NCBI RefSeq assembly: GCF_900112975.1
Contig: NZ_FONQ01000011.1
Coordinates: forward strand, 1-64,000
DNA: 64,000 bases
DNA from: Flavobacterium xueshanense
Lineage (GTDB): Bacteria; Bacteroidota; Bacteroidia; Flavobacteriales; Flavobacteriaceae
Direction: 5' to 3'
A program made the position numbers and the translations under genes. Below, in pieces: positions 51,452 through 60,181 of the stretch; position 1 is the first letter of the stretch; the number at the start of each line of letters is the position of its first letter. The notes under the pieces are model-generated. The model saw nothing but the letters and a program-made list of their open reading frames with translations, was not told the DNA's origin and made no database searches.

Positions 51452-52732
51452 TTAATAAGAATCGCTCATTTTTTTCTTAATTTGATCTAAACACAAATTA
51501 TTAATGCTTCCTTCGTGCGTATGTTTAGTTTCTTTCGGAGATTGAAATGTACCGTTTTCCAGTTGTTCGGCAACCGCTTTATAGGCATCTCTAAAAGGTA
51601 TTCCGGCAACCACCATTTCGTTTAAGGAATCTACCGTAAACAAAAAATCGTATTTTTTATCGTCTAAAATATGCTCTTTTACCTTGATGTCTTTAATCGC
51701 AAAAATCGCAATATCCAAACACGCTTTGAGGTTTTGAATCGCTGGAAACAATCCTTCTTTCAACAATTGTAAATCTCTGTGATAACCGCTTGGAAGGTTG
51801 TTGGTGATTAAAGTAATTTCATAAGGTAACGCTTGAATTTTGTTGCATTTTCCACGGATCAACTCAAAAACATCGGGGTTTTTCTTGTGAGGCATGATGC
51901 TCGAACCTGTTGTAAGATGCGAAGGCAAAGTGATAAAATCGAAATTCTGACTCATGTACAAACAAACATCCATCGAGAATTTCGATAGGGTAGCAGCCAC
52001 GCTACTCATCGCAAAAGCAACTGTTTTTTCTGATTTTCCACGGCTCATTTGAGCGGCTACCGAATTGAATTTTAAGGTTTCAAAACCTAATTCCAACGTG
52101 GTGAATGTTCTGTTGATAGGAAAAGAACTTCCGTAACCTGCGGCCGAACCTAATGGATTTTGATCCACAATTTTTAAAGCAGCATTTAACATTGTAATGT
52201 CATCAATCAAAGTTTCAGCGTAAGCAGAAAACCACATTCCGAAAGAAGATGGCATTGCAATTTGAAGGTGTGTGTATCCTGGCAACAATACATTTTGGTA
52301 TTTTTCGGCTGATTCCATTAGCAAATCGAACAAGCTTTTTACTTGCTCTTTCAATTCTTTAACGACATCTTTTAGGTATAAATTAACGTCTACCAAAACT
52401 TGGTCGTTACGGGAACGAGCGGTATGGATTTTTTTTCCAGCATCGCCTAATTTTACAGTTAACAGATATTCGATTTTGGAATGTACGTCTTCAAAGCTGT
52501 CTTCGATTTCGAATTTTCCGTTTTCAACAGCTGCAATTATTTCTTCCAAAGCCAAAACTAAAGAAACGGTTTCGGAGTCTGTTAAAAGCCCGATTTGTCC
52601 CAACATTTTTGCATGTGCAATAGAACCTAAAGCATCATATTTGGCAAGAACTAAATCCAGTTCTCTGTCGTTTCCAACGGTAAAATGTTCTATTTGTTTA
52701 TCGGTTGGTATTCCTTTTTCCCAAAGTTTCAT
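51452..52732 (-). CDS. argH: Argininosuccinate lyase
   Basis: 426 residues. Fumarase/aspartase superfamily: 'EDVHSKIEYLL', 'TARSRNDQVLVDVNLYLKD' and 'LLPGYTHLQIAMPSSFGMW' (His general-acid/base region). The signature 'GSSIMPHKKNPD' carries the catalytic Ser loop. 'PSGYHRDLQLLKEGLFP' completes it. It splits argininosuccinate into arginine and fumarate, the last step of the pathway. It is the final gene of the minus-strand arginine run; the long gap after it carries the strong terminator. A repeat-like hairpin element (52767-52843) separates it from the preceding argE-like gene. Confidence 0.95.
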   Translation of the reverse strand: MKLWEKGIPTDKQIEHFTVGNDRELDLVLAKYDALGSIAHAKMLGQIGLLTDSETVSLVLALEEIIAAVENGKFEIEDSFEDVHSKIEYLLTVKLGDAGKKIHTARSRNDQVLVDVNLYLKDVVKELKEQVKSLFDLLMESAEKYQNVLLPGYTHLQIAMPSSFGMWFSAYAETLIDDITMLNAALKIVDQNPLGSAAGYGSSFPINRTFTTLELGFETLKFNSVAAQMSRGKSEKTVAFAMSSVAATLSKFSMDVCLYMSQNFDFITLPSHLTTGSSIMPHKKNPDVFELIRGKCNKIQALPYEITLITNNLPSGYHRDLQLLKEGLFPAIQNLKACLDIAIFAIKDIKVKEHILDDKKYDFLFTVDSLNEMVVAGIPFRDAYKAVAEQLENGTFQSPKETKHTHEGSINNLCLDQIKKKMSDSY

Positions 52733-52766
52733 ATATGAATAATTAGATTTTTAGACTGTTCGATTT

Positions 52767-52843
52767 TTAGCCCCGATGGAAGCGACATCCTTTTTCTGGC
52801 TTCTTTAGCCAGGAAAAGATATAGCGGATAGCGGGATTAGCTC
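52767..52843 (-). repeat. Intergenic repeat element between argE-like and argH genes
   Basis: Contains a hairpin CTTTTTCTGGC / GCCAGGAAAAG flanked by GAAGCGACATCC on the left and AGATATAGCGGATAGCGGG on the right. A second copy with the same order of blocks lies between argC and argG (60072-60171). It looks like a dispersed intergenic element common in Flavobacterium genomes (recalled). Confidence 0.6.
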
Positions 52844-52852
52844 CAAATTATT

Positions 52853-53923
52853 TTATTGTTTGAAAAAATCAGTTAGTATTTTGACATACAATTGAATTCC
52901 TCCTTCTATTTCATTTATAAATATAAATTCGTCCGCCGAGTGTGACCGCAGGGTTTCGCCAGGTCCTAATTTCAAGGATTGACAACTCAAAACGGATTGA
53001 TCCGAAAGGGTAGGCGAGCCGTAAGTGGTTCTTCCCAGTGCGATTCCAGCTTGTACTAAACCGTGTGCAACAAGAATCGAAGACGCGTTTAAATGCATCG
53101 AACGCGGATTGACTTCAGCAGTCAGATGTTTTTTTACAATATCTAAAATTTCGGGATTGTTATAGCAATCATTTACTCTAATATCGACAACCAAATGACA
53201 TTCGGCAGGAACTACGTTGTGTTGTTTTCCCGCAGAGACTTGTGTTACTGTCATTTTTACGGGACCTAAAACCTCCGATATTTTTTCGAATCGATAGCTG
53301 TTAAACCATTCGATAACGGGTATCGCATTGTAAATAGGATTGTCTGGATTATTGTGGGCGGCGTGACTGGCAGTACCTTTAACGATGACATCCAATATCA
53401 ATAACCCTTTTTCGGCTACGGCCAATTGCATCAAAGTCGGTTCGCCAACAATGGCACATTCCAGTTCCGGTAAATGTTTTAATACGCTGTTTAATCCATT
53501 TTTTCCGCTGCTTTCTTCTTCGGCTGAAGCGACCATCACAATGTTGTAAGGCAGATTTTCATTCGAATAAAAATATACAAAAGTGGCTAAAAGTGAAACC
53601 AAACAACCTCCCGCGTCATTGCTTCCTAGTCCAAATAACTTCCCGTCTTTTACGATGGCTTCAAATGGATTGTTTGTGTAACCTTGGTTTGGTTTTACGG
53701 TATCGTGGTGTGAATTTAGTAATAGGGTTGGTTTATTCTTGTCAAAATGTTTATTGAAAGCCCAAACATTATTATTCTCTCTTTTGAAAGGGATGTTATT
53801 TTGTGTAAACCAATTTTCGATTAAAAGAGCTGTTTTATCTTCTTCACTTGAAAATGAAGGCGTTTCAATCAGTGCTTTTAATAACGCAATGGCTTCTTGT
53901 GTAAGGATTTCTATACTCTTCAT
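52853..53923 (-). CDS. argE: M20 family amidohydrolase, N-acyl-ornithine deacylase (ArgE-like)
   Basis: 356 residues, M20 metallopeptidase fold with two domains. Zinc ligands are in 'LLLNSHHDTVKP' (His and Asp), 'FGLGSNDAGG' (Asp), 'VMVASAEEESSGKNG' (catalytic Glu and Glu ligand), and a His near the C-terminus ('LRSHSADEFI'). A dimerisation domain lies at about 175-275. The position between argB and argH indicates removal of the acyl group from N-acyl-ornithine or N-acyl-citrulline. In Bacteroidota this pathway uses N-succinylated or N-acetylated intermediates and a transcarbamylase acting on them. Here argF' is present, so the deacylase should act on N-acylcitrulline. Confidence 0.85.
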   Translation of the reverse strand: MKSIEILTQEAIALLKALIETPSFSSEEDKTALLIENWFTQNNIPFKRENNNVWAFNKHFDKNKPTLLLNSHHDTVKPNQGYTNNPFEAIVKDGKLFGLGSNDAGGCLVSLLATFVYFYSNENLPYNIVMVASAEEESSGKNGLNSVLKHLPELECAIVGEPTLMQLAVAEKGLLILDVIVKGTASHAAHNNPDNPIYNAIPVIEWFNSYRFEKISEVLGPVKMTVTQVSAGKQHNVVPAECHLVVDIRVNDCYNNPEILDIVKKHLTAEVNPRSMHLNASSILVAHGLVQAGIALGRTTYGSPTLSDQSVLSCQSLKLGPGETLRSHSADEFIFINEIEGGIQLYVKILTDFFKQ

Positions 53924-53934
53924 ATTTTATTTGT

Positions 53935-54079
53935 TTTGCCACGATGGCACTATTTTTTTGCCACAAAGGCGCTAAGTCACGAAGTTTGTTATCTACTTTT
54001 TTGTCACAAAGCCATAAATTAAGAAAGTTTTAAGTGTACTTTAAATTATTTCTTTGCGTCTTCGTGCCTTTGTGGCAAA
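53935..54079. repeat. Repeat array between argB and argE-like genes
   Basis: A 14-base word TTTGCCACAAAGGC at 53957-53970 recurs inverted at 54066-54079 (GCCTTTGTGGCAAA). Degenerate direct copies (TTTTGCCACGATGGCA near 53935, TTTTGTCACAAAGCCA near 53999) lie between. Together they can form a large imperfect hairpin. It is a typical dispersed Flavobacterium intergenic repeat (recalled). Confidence 0.6.
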
Positions 54080-54083
54080 TTAA

Positions 54084-54869
54084 CTATAGTTCTATACTAG
54101 TGCAAATAGCCCTCGCGTCTTGCAACATCCTGTGATGACCAATTTTTATTTTTTGAACTCCCTTTGATAAGCTATTGAAACAGTTGTCTAATTTAGGAAT
54201 CATACCGGAATGTATGGCTTTTTCGATTTTTAATTTGGAATATAATTCTTGATTGATGTTCTCGATTACCGAAGAATCGTCTTCGGCATCATACAGAACA
54301 CCGGATTTTTCGAAGCAATAATTCAAAGTTACATCAAAAATTTCCGATAAAGCAATCGCTAATTCGCTGGCAATAGTATCGGCATTCGTATTTAATAATT
54401 GTCCTTTTCCATCGTGTGTTATCGCACAAAATACTGGAACAATACCGTTTAAAAGCAATGTTTCCAATAATTGGGTGTTCACTTTTTTCACATCGCCCAC
54501 AAAACCGTAATTGATAGTTGGGTGGTTTCTTTTATCCGATTGAATTAAATTCCCATCAGCACCAGAAAACCCCATCGCATTTGTCGAATTTGCTTGTAAT
54601 TGAGCAACAATATTTTTGTTGATTTGACCTGCATAAATCATCACAACTACATCAAGCATAGGGGCATCGGTAATGCGTCTTCCCTCAATCATTTGAGGAA
54701 CTAAACCAATGCTTTCCGCCATTTTGGTAGCTGATTTTCCACCGCCGTGAACGAGTACTTTGTAGCCTTTAATTTTAGAAAAATCAGATAAAAATTGTTT
54801 TAATTCCGTTGGATTATCAATAATGTTTCCTCCAATTTTTATTAGGGTTACCGGTTTTTTATTTTCCAT
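54084..54869 (-). CDS. argB: N-acylglutamate kinase (acetylglutamate kinase)
   Basis: 261 residues, amino-acid kinase fold. 'TLIKIGGNIIDNP' is the ATP phosphate-binding Lys/Gly loop. 'VLVHGGGKSATKMAESIGL' is the substrate/ATP site, 'GFSGADGNLIQSDKR' the Ala-Asp-Gly segment, and 'LLNTNADTIASELAIAL' the nucleotide-binding Asp. 'HSGMIPKLDNCFNSLSKGVQKIKIG' binds the transition state Lys. It phosphorylates N-acetyl- or N-succinyl-glutamate. It overlaps the end of argF' by 11 bases, so the two are translationally linked. No arginine-binding N-terminal helix, as in feedback-inhibited hexameric forms, is evident. Confidence 0.92.
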   Translation of the reverse strand: MENKKPVTLIKIGGNIIDNPTELKQFLSDFSKIKGYKVLVHGGGKSATKMAESIGLVPQMIEGRRITDAPMLDVVVMIYAGQINKNIVAQLQANSTNAMGFSGADGNLIQSDKRNHPTINYGFVGDVKKVNTQLLETLLLNGIVPVFCAITHDGKGQLLNTNADTIASELAIALSEIFDVTLNYCFEKSGVLYDAEDDSSVIENINQELYSKLKIEKAIHSGMIPKLDNCFNSLSKGVQKIKIGHHRMLQDARAICTSIEL

Positions 54870-55806
54870 TTTCCAATATTTTTTGCAACACTAATTGTGC
54901 GGCATAGGTTCTATTATTGGCTTGTTCGATAACAATTGAATTTTCACTGTCAAGCACTTCATCCGTAACAATTACATTACGTCTTACCGGCAAACAGTGC
55001 ATGAATTTAGCATTGTTGGTCAGTTTCATTTTGTCGGCAGTTACAGTCCAATTTGGGTCGGAATTTGTTATCTGACCATACTCGGTATAATTACTCCAGT
55101 TTTTGGCATAAATAAAATCGGCGTTTTCGAAAGCTTTGTCTTGGTCGTATTCAATCTTGGAGTCTTTCGTTATTTCAGGATTCAATTCGTAGCCTTCAGG
55201 ATGCGTAATGATAAAGTCTGCATCTTGTAACTGCATCATTTCCACGAAGGAATTGGGTACCGCTTGAGGTAAAGCTTTAGGATGTGGAGCCCAAGTCAAA
55301 ACTACTTTTGGACGGTGTTCTGTTTTGTGTTCGGCCATAGTTATTGCATCGGCTAGCGATTGTAATGGATGTCCGGTAGCACTTTCCATATTAACAATTG
55401 GCACAGTGGCATATTTTAAGAAACCCATAAGAACGGTTTCAGCATTATCTTTTTCTTTGTCTACCAATCCGGCAAAAGCCCTGATTGCAATAATATCGCA
55501 ATATTGAGAAACTACTGCTGCCGCTTCTTTAATATGTTCCGAAGCACCGGAATTCATAATAGCTCCGTCTTCAAATTCTAATGTCCAACCTTCGCTGGTA
55601 AAATTCATTACCATGACGTTCATTCCTAAATTTATAGCTGCTTTTTGAGTACTCAAACGCGTTCTCAAACTAGAATTAAAAAACAACATTCCCAAGGTTT
55701 TGTTTTTACCCAGTTTTTTGTTTTTAAGTGGTTTTTTCTTGATTTTCAAGGCTTGTTTCACCCATTTATCGAGTGAATCTATGTTTTGTATGGAGATGTA
55801 GTTCAT
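54859..55806 (-). CDS. argF': N-acylornithine transcarbamylase (acetyl- or succinylornithine type)
   Basis: 315 residues. The carbamoyl-phosphate motif is 'FFNSSLRTRLSTQKA' (in place of Ser-Thr-Arg-Thr-Arg) and the C-terminal motif is 'FMHCLPVRRNVIVTDEVLD' with His-Cys-Leu-Pro. 'TSEGWTLEFEDGAIMNSGASEHIKEAA' is the region that distinguishes N-acylornithine enzymes from ordinary ornithine transcarbamylase. In Bacteroides fragilis the relative uses N-succinylornithine; in Xanthomonas it uses N-acetylornithine. The acyl group here is not fixed by what I can see. The gene sits between proB and argB in the arginine run. Confidence 0.9.
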   Translation of the reverse strand: MNYISIQNIDSLDKWVKQALKIKKKPLKNKKLGKNKTLGMLFFNSSLRTRLSTQKAAINLGMNVMVMNFTSEGWTLEFEDGAIMNSGASEHIKEAAAVVSQYCDIIAIRAFAGLVDKEKDNAETVLMGFLKYATVPIVNMESATGHPLQSLADAITMAEHKTEHRPKVVLTWAPHPKALPQAVPNSFVEMMQLQDADFIITHPEGYELNPEITKDSKIEYDQDKAFENADFIYAKNWSNYTEYGQITNSDPNWTVTADKMKLTNNAKFMHCLPVRRNVIVTDEVLDSENSIVIEQANNRTYAAQLVLQKILENGK

Positions 55807-55814
55807 TGTAGTTG

Positions 55815-55841
55815 CGAATTATGAATTATGAATTATAAATT
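55815..55841. repeat. Three copies of an 8-base AT repeat between argF' and proB
   Basis: GAATTATG twice followed by GAATTATA, in the 72-base gap. Short tandem words like this recur in other gaps of the window (for example ataactc at 33068-33085). Confidence 0.55.
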
Positions 55842-55878
55842 GTCCAAAAATCTAACAATCTAAAATCCAATATTCGAA

Positions 55879-56649
55879 TTAAATTATTTTAGTAAAAGGT
55901 ATTTCGTTTTTTAAAGCTTTCAAAATAAAGTTGTCTTTCAGGCCATTGACAATCCAGGTTTCGATATTGGCGGCTTTGGCAATTGCCGATGCTTCAATTT
56001 TAGATTGCATTCCGCCAGTTCCATGAGAAGATTTAGAATCTCCAATCTCTTTTTCCAATATTTTTAAATCGGTTACCAGAGAAATGGTTTCAGGAACCAC
56101 ATTATAAATGGATGCTTTGGTGTAAATCCCGTTCGTGTTGGTTGCAATAATCAGAATGTCAACATTTAATAAAACGGCCGTTAAAGCGGCTAATTTATCA
56201 TTATCACCGAACCGAATCTCATCCGTAGCCACAGTATCATTTTCATTGATAATCGGAATGTAATTATTTTTGACTAACACATTGATGGTGTTCACAATAT
56301 TTACTTTGGATTGCTCTTTTTCGAAATCAGAGTAAGAAAGCAAACACTGCGAAATCAGTAATCCTAAATCGCTAAAATTTTCATGATAAATCCGCATCAA
56401 ATGGGGCTGACCAATAGAGGCCAATGCTTGTTTTACAAAAACATCTTTATCTTGATTTTCCAGTTTTACAAATTGTTTGGCTGCGGCAATCGCACCAGAA
56501 CTCACAATAATAAACTCGTAATCGTCTTGTAAAGCGGCTATTTGTATCCCAATATCTTCAATCTTTCCTCTTGAAATGTGATTAGTTTCCTTAGTTAAAG
56601 TATTGCTTCCTAACTTTAATAAAATTCTTTTTTTACCTGATTTGTCCAT
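55879..56649 (-). CDS. proB: Glutamate 5-kinase
   Basis: 256 residues: amino-acid kinase domain only. 'ILLKLGSNTLTKE' is the ATP loop, 'FIIVSSGAIAAAKQFV' the glutamate site, 'PIINENDTVATDEIRFGDNDKLAALTAVLL' the Asn-Glu-Asn-Asp segment, and 'GTGGMQSKIEASAIA' the nucleotide/Lys loop. The PUA domain present in E. coli ProB (367 residues) is missing, as is usual in Bacteroidota. It phosphorylates glutamate for proline synthesis. It overlaps proA by 17 bases, suggesting coupled translation. Confidence 0.92.
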   Translation of the reverse strand: MDKSGKKRILLKLGSNTLTKETNHISRGKIEDIGIQIAALQDDYEFIIVSSGAIAAAKQFVKLENQDKDVFVKQALASIGQPHLMRIYHENFSDLGLLISQCLLSYSDFEKEQSKVNIVNTINVLVKNNYIPIINENDTVATDEIRFGDNDKLAALTAVLLNVDILIIATNTNGIYTKASIYNVVPETISLVTDLKILEKEIGDSKSSHGTGGMQSKIEASAIAKAANIETWIVNGLKDNFILKALKNEIPFTKII

Positions 56650-57829
56650 TTCCGTAAATATACCACTTATTAGTAACTAAATGTTGCAAACCAATGGGTC
56701 CACGCTGGTGTAATTTGTCTGTGCTGATCGCCAATTCTCCACCTAAACCAAATTGTCCTCCATCAGTGAATCGAGTAGAGGCGTTCTGATAAACGGCTGC
56801 TGTATCTACATTTTCCATAAATTCCTGCGCAATTGCATCACTTTTTGTGATTATAGAAGCCGAATGTCCACCGCAATATTTATTTATTTTGTCAATCGCT
56901 TCCTGATCCGAATTGGTTGTTCCAATAACAATTTTATAATCTAAAAACTCTTCGTACCAAATTAACTCCGATTCGATCTGAGAAACATTTGTTACTTTTG
57001 AAATATTTTCATCTCCTAAAATGGTAACGTTTCTTTGTTGTAATTCCTCAACTATTTTGATAACAAAACCTTTCCAATTTTCAAGATTAGTATCAATTAA
57101 AACTTTATCTAAAGCATTGCAAACCGATATATTTGAGGTCTTTCCGTTAATAATAATGTTAAGCGCTTTTTTTAAATCGGCTTCTTTATTCACATAGACA
57201 AAATTATTCCCGCGACCACTAATTATTACGGGACAAGTGGCGTGTTTTTTTACAAAAGCGATTAATTTCTCTCCACCACGAGGAACGATTAAGTCCACTT
57301 TTTGTGTCGGTTTCTCCAAAAATGCCTGTGTTTCCTCCCGATTGTAATTCAAGTATTCCACCCATTTAGTTAATACATTGTTTTCTTTTAAGGCTTGATG
57401 CCACAATTTCACAATTTTCAAGTTGGATTGTAAGGATTCTTTTCCGCCTTTTAGTAGAATTTTGTTTCCGGATTTAAAAGCGATTCCACCAGCCTCAACA
57501 GTAACATCAGGTCTGGATTCATAAATAATCATTATGGTTCCAAAAGCCGCTGTTTTATTGATTATTTTCATTCCGTTTTCATGATCGAAATTAAAACGCT
57601 CCACTCCAATAGGATCTTCCTGGCTCGCTAATTGTTGCATGGATAAAATCATGCCGTCAATTTTGGCATCATCAACCAGTAAACGTTTTTCCATGGCCAA
57701 GTCATTCCCAGAATAATTATTAATATCCTGTTGATTCACCGTTTTAAGGTTGGCTCTTTCGTGTTCAAGAAGTTCGGACATGCGACTTAAAACGGCATTT
57801 CGTTTTTCTATTGGTAGTAATGCATTCAT
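56633..57829 (-). CDS. proA: Gamma-glutamyl phosphate reductase
   Basis: 398 residues, aldehyde-dehydrogenase fold. 'FGTIMIIYESRPDVTVEAGGIAFKSGNKILLKGGKES' is the cofactor/substrate region. The catalytic Cys is in 'NISVCNALDKVLID' and the C-terminal 'ASTRFTDGGQFGLGGELAISTDKLHQRGPIGL' is conserved. It reduces gamma-glutamyl phosphate to the semialdehyde with NADPH. It lies three bases after argD and overlaps proB. Proline genes inside an arginine operon make sense because both pathways start from glutamate. Confidence 0.93.
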   Translation of the reverse strand: MNALLPIEKRNAVLSRMSELLEHERANLKTVNQQDINNYSGNDLAMEKRLLVDDAKIDGMILSMQQLASQEDPIGVERFNFDHENGMKIINKTAAFGTIMIIYESRPDVTVEAGGIAFKSGNKILLKGGKESLQSNLKIVKLWHQALKENNVLTKWVEYLNYNREETQAFLEKPTQKVDLIVPRGGEKLIAFVKKHATCPVIISGRGNNFVYVNKEADLKKALNIIINGKTSNISVCNALDKVLIDTNLENWKGFVIKIVEELQQRNVTILGDENISKVTNVSQIESELIWYEEFLDYKIVIGTTNSDQEAIDKINKYCGGHSASIITKSDAIAQEFMENVDTAAVYQNASTRFTDGGQFGLGGELAISTDKLHQRGPIGLQHLVTNKWYIYGNGQIR

Positions 57830-57831
57830 AA

Positions 57832-58971
57832 TTAAGACTGTATTTCTTTCAACGATTCTTTTAATGCTATAATAAAGGTATCGATAGCTTCTTTCTTGAT
57901 TGTCAGTGGAGGAAGAATTCTTAATAAGTTTTTATTATTCGCATTTCCTGTAAAAATATGTTTGTCCATAATCATTTTTTTACGAAGATTACTTACGTCA
58001 AAATCAAATTCTACCCCTAGCATTAATCCTCTTCCTTTTACTTTGATCACTTCAGGAACTTGTTTGATTGCTTCTAAAAAATAGGCGTAAACATCATTTA
58101 CGTTATCCATTAATTTTTGACTTTCAATTATATCCAAAACTGCTATTCCGGCAGCACAAGCCAAATGGTTTCCGCCGAAAGTAGTTCCCAATAATCCATA
58201 ACTCGCTGTGAATTTTGGAGAAATCAAGATGCCTCCAATAGGAAATCCGTTACCCATTCCTTTGGCCAGACAAATAATATCTGCTTTGATGTTATGATGT
58301 TGGTGTGCAAAAAACTTTCCGCTTCTTCCGTATCCTGATTGCACTTCGTCCAAAATCAGTACGACATCGTAAGCCTCGCACATTTTTGCTAATGCCTGAA
58401 AAAATTCAGTAGTTCCTTGGTCTAAACCGCCAACGCCTTGAATTCCCTCAATGATAACAGAAGAAATATCTCCTTTTTTTAGTTCTTTTTCTACCAACTC
58501 AATATTATTCAATGGTAAAAAAGTAACTATTTGTTGTGCATTGATTGGCGCAACAATTTTTTTGTTATCTGTAACCGCAACCGCCGCCGAAGTTCTTCCG
58601 TGAAAGGAATTATCAAAAGCAATTACTCTGGTTTTATTGTTGTGAAAAGAGGCTAATTTCAAGGCGTTTTCATTGGCTTCAGCTCCGGAACTGCACAAGA
58701 ATAAAGTATACTCTTCCAATCCGGAGAGTTTCCCTAATTTTTCCGCTAATTCTACTTGCAATGGATTCTGAATCGCATTCGAATAAAAACCAATATTATC
58801 CAATTGATTTTTTAGTTTGGCAACATAATCCGGTTGGGTGTGTCCAATGGAAATTACACCATGACCGCCATATAAATCTAAATATTCCACACCTTTTTCA
58901 TCTGTAATAGTACAATCTAGTGCTTTTACAGGTGTAATGTTATATAATGGGTAAACGTCAAATAAGTTCAT
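57832..58971 (-). CDS. argD: N-acylornithine aminotransferase (class III aminotransferase)
   Basis: 379 residues from ATG 58971 (a TTG three codons earlier is possible). PLP fold type I, class III: 'YLDLYGGHGVISIGHTQPDYV', 'LFLCSSGAEANENALKLA', 'FDNSFHGRTSAAVAVTD', 'VVLILDEVQSGYGRSGKFFAHQHHNIKADIICLAKGMGNGFPIGG' with the PLP Lys near 240, and 'TTFGGNHLACAAGIAVLD'. It transaminates N-acylglutamate semialdehyde to N-acylornithine. Placed between argC and proA. Whether it handles acetyl or succinyl derivatives cannot be read from the sequence. Confidence 0.92.
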   Translation of the reverse strand: MNLFDVYPLYNITPVKALDCTITDEKGVEYLDLYGGHGVISIGHTQPDYVAKLKNQLDNIGFYSNAIQNPLQVELAEKLGKLSGLEEYTLFLCSSGAEANENALKLASFHNNKTRVIAFDNSFHGRTSAAVAVTDNKKIVAPINAQQIVTFLPLNNIELVEKELKKGDISSVIIEGIQGVGGLDQGTTEFFQALAKMCEAYDVVLILDEVQSGYGRSGKFFAHQHHNIKADIICLAKGMGNGFPIGGILISPKFTASYGLLGTTFGGNHLACAAGIAVLDIIESQKLMDNVNDVYAYFLEAIKQVPEVIKVKGRGLMLGVEFDFDVSNLRKKMIMDKHIFTGNANNKNLLRILPPLTIKKEAIDTFIIALKESLKEIQS

Positions 58972-58981
58972 GTTTTTCAAA

Positions 58982-59051
58982 TTTAATCGGTTAATGGGTT
59001 AATGGGTTATTTGTTTAATCGATTAAACGAATTAACGATTAACCAAATAAA
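58982..59051. repeat. GGTTAAT repeats and palindrome between argC and argD
   Basis: GGTTAATG occurs twice, then GGTTATTTG, with a palindrome TTTAATCGATTAAA and an inverted AATTAACGATTAACC. The whole stretch folds on itself. No coding potential. Confidence 0.55.
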
Positions 59052-59054
59052 CAT

Positions 59055-60032
59055 CTAGAATCCACTAGGTTTCAAATGTAATCCGGTGGTTTCATCCAAT
59101 CCAAATAGTAGATTCATATTTTGAATGGCTTGTCCTGAAGCTCCTTTTGTTAAATTATCAATTACTGAAGTAATCAATAGCCGGTTTCCTTTTTTCATTA
59201 AACTAATAATACATTTATTCGTTTGAACCACTTGTTTCATGTTGATTCCAGTGGTGGTAATAGTTACGAAAGGTTGATCTTTATAAAACGCCTCATATTT
59301 TGCCACTACATCTTCCAAGTTTTCTTCGATTGTTGTGTATAATGTTGCGAAAATCCCTCTGGCAAAATCTCCTCTGTTGGGTACAAAAATCAATTCGTTT
59401 TTATAATCCGCTTGCAATTGGTTGACACTTTGGTTTATTTCGCCCAAATGTTGGTGTTCAAAAGCTTTGTAATGCGACATATTATTCGATCTCCAACTAA
59501 AATGTGTTGTTTCCGTAGCAGTAACTCCGGCTCCCGTACTTCCGGTTGTGGCATTGATATGAATGTCAGTCGTAAGCATTTCGTTTTTAGCCAATGGTAA
59601 TAATGCTAGTTGAATTGCTGTGGCAAAACAACCTGGATTAGCGATAAATTGAGCGTTTTTGATGTGCGCTTTGTTTAATTCTGGCAAACCGTAAACGAAA
59701 GTTTTTCCGTTAAATTCTTTGTCTTTTGTTAATCTGAAATCATTTCCTAAATCGATGATTTTGGTATGACTCGCAAATTGATTTTGTTCTAAAAACGATT
59801 TTGATTTACCGTGTCCTAAGCACAAAAAAACTACATTCACATTTGGATTTACAGTATCGGTAAAATTCATTTCGATATCGCCCATCAAATCATGATGCGC
59901 GACATGAAGTGGTTTTCCGGCGTTTGTCGTGCTGTACACAAAATCGAGTGTTGCATTGGGATGAAACATTAATATTCTGATGAGTTCCCCCGCAGTGTAA
60001 CCTGAACCGCCAATTATTCCAATATTAATCAT
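59055..60032 (-). CDS. argC: N-acyl-gamma-glutamyl-phosphate reductase
   Basis: 325 residues. An NADP Rossmann domain opens with 'IGIIGGSGYTAGELIRIL'; 'VNVVFLCLGHGKSKSFL' follows. The catalytic Cys is in 'QFIANPGCFATAIQLALLPL' and the His region is near 'AFEHQHLGEINQ'. 'FVPNRGDFARGIFATLYT' closes the domain. It reduces N-acylglutamyl phosphate to the semialdehyde. Preceded by argG with a repeat element in between. Confidence 0.94.
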   Translation of the reverse strand: MINIGIIGGSGYTAGELIRILMFHPNATLDFVYSTTNAGKPLHVAHHDLMGDIEMNFTDTVNPNVNVVFLCLGHGKSKSFLEQNQFASHTKIIDLGNDFRLTKDKEFNGKTFVYGLPELNKAHIKNAQFIANPGCFATAIQLALLPLAKNEMLTTDIHINATTGSTGAGVTATETTHFSWRSNNMSHYKAFEHQHLGEINQSVNQLQADYKNELIFVPNRGDFARGIFATLYTTIEENLEDVVAKYEAFYKDQPFVTITTTGINMKQVVQTNKCIISLMKKGNRLLITSVIDNLTKGASGQAIQNMNLLFGLDETTGLHLKPSGF

Positions 60033-60071
60033 AATTTTAGTTTTTTGCGAAAAAGTTGTTGTCTAGTTTTT

Positions 60072-60171
60072 TAGCGTGAGGGACAGGAGCGGCATCCTTT
60101 TGTGGCGCGATAGCAGAACAAAAGATACAGCGTATAGCCCGACCCGTAGTTTTTACGGAGGGTCACGACCA
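60072..60171 (-). repeat. Intergenic repeat element between argG and argC
   Basis: Second copy of the element at 52767-52843: GGAGCGGCATCCTTTTGT, a short variable middle, ACAAAAGATACAGCGTATAGC. It is followed by ACCCGTAGTTTTTACGGAGGGT, another small hairpin. Same orientation as the first copy. Confidence 0.6.
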
Positions 60172-60181
60172 TATTATTATA

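Noticed and set aside
53935-54079. CRISPR-like array
   Set aside because: Repeat copies are degenerate, irregularly spaced and include an inverted copy; no cas genes.
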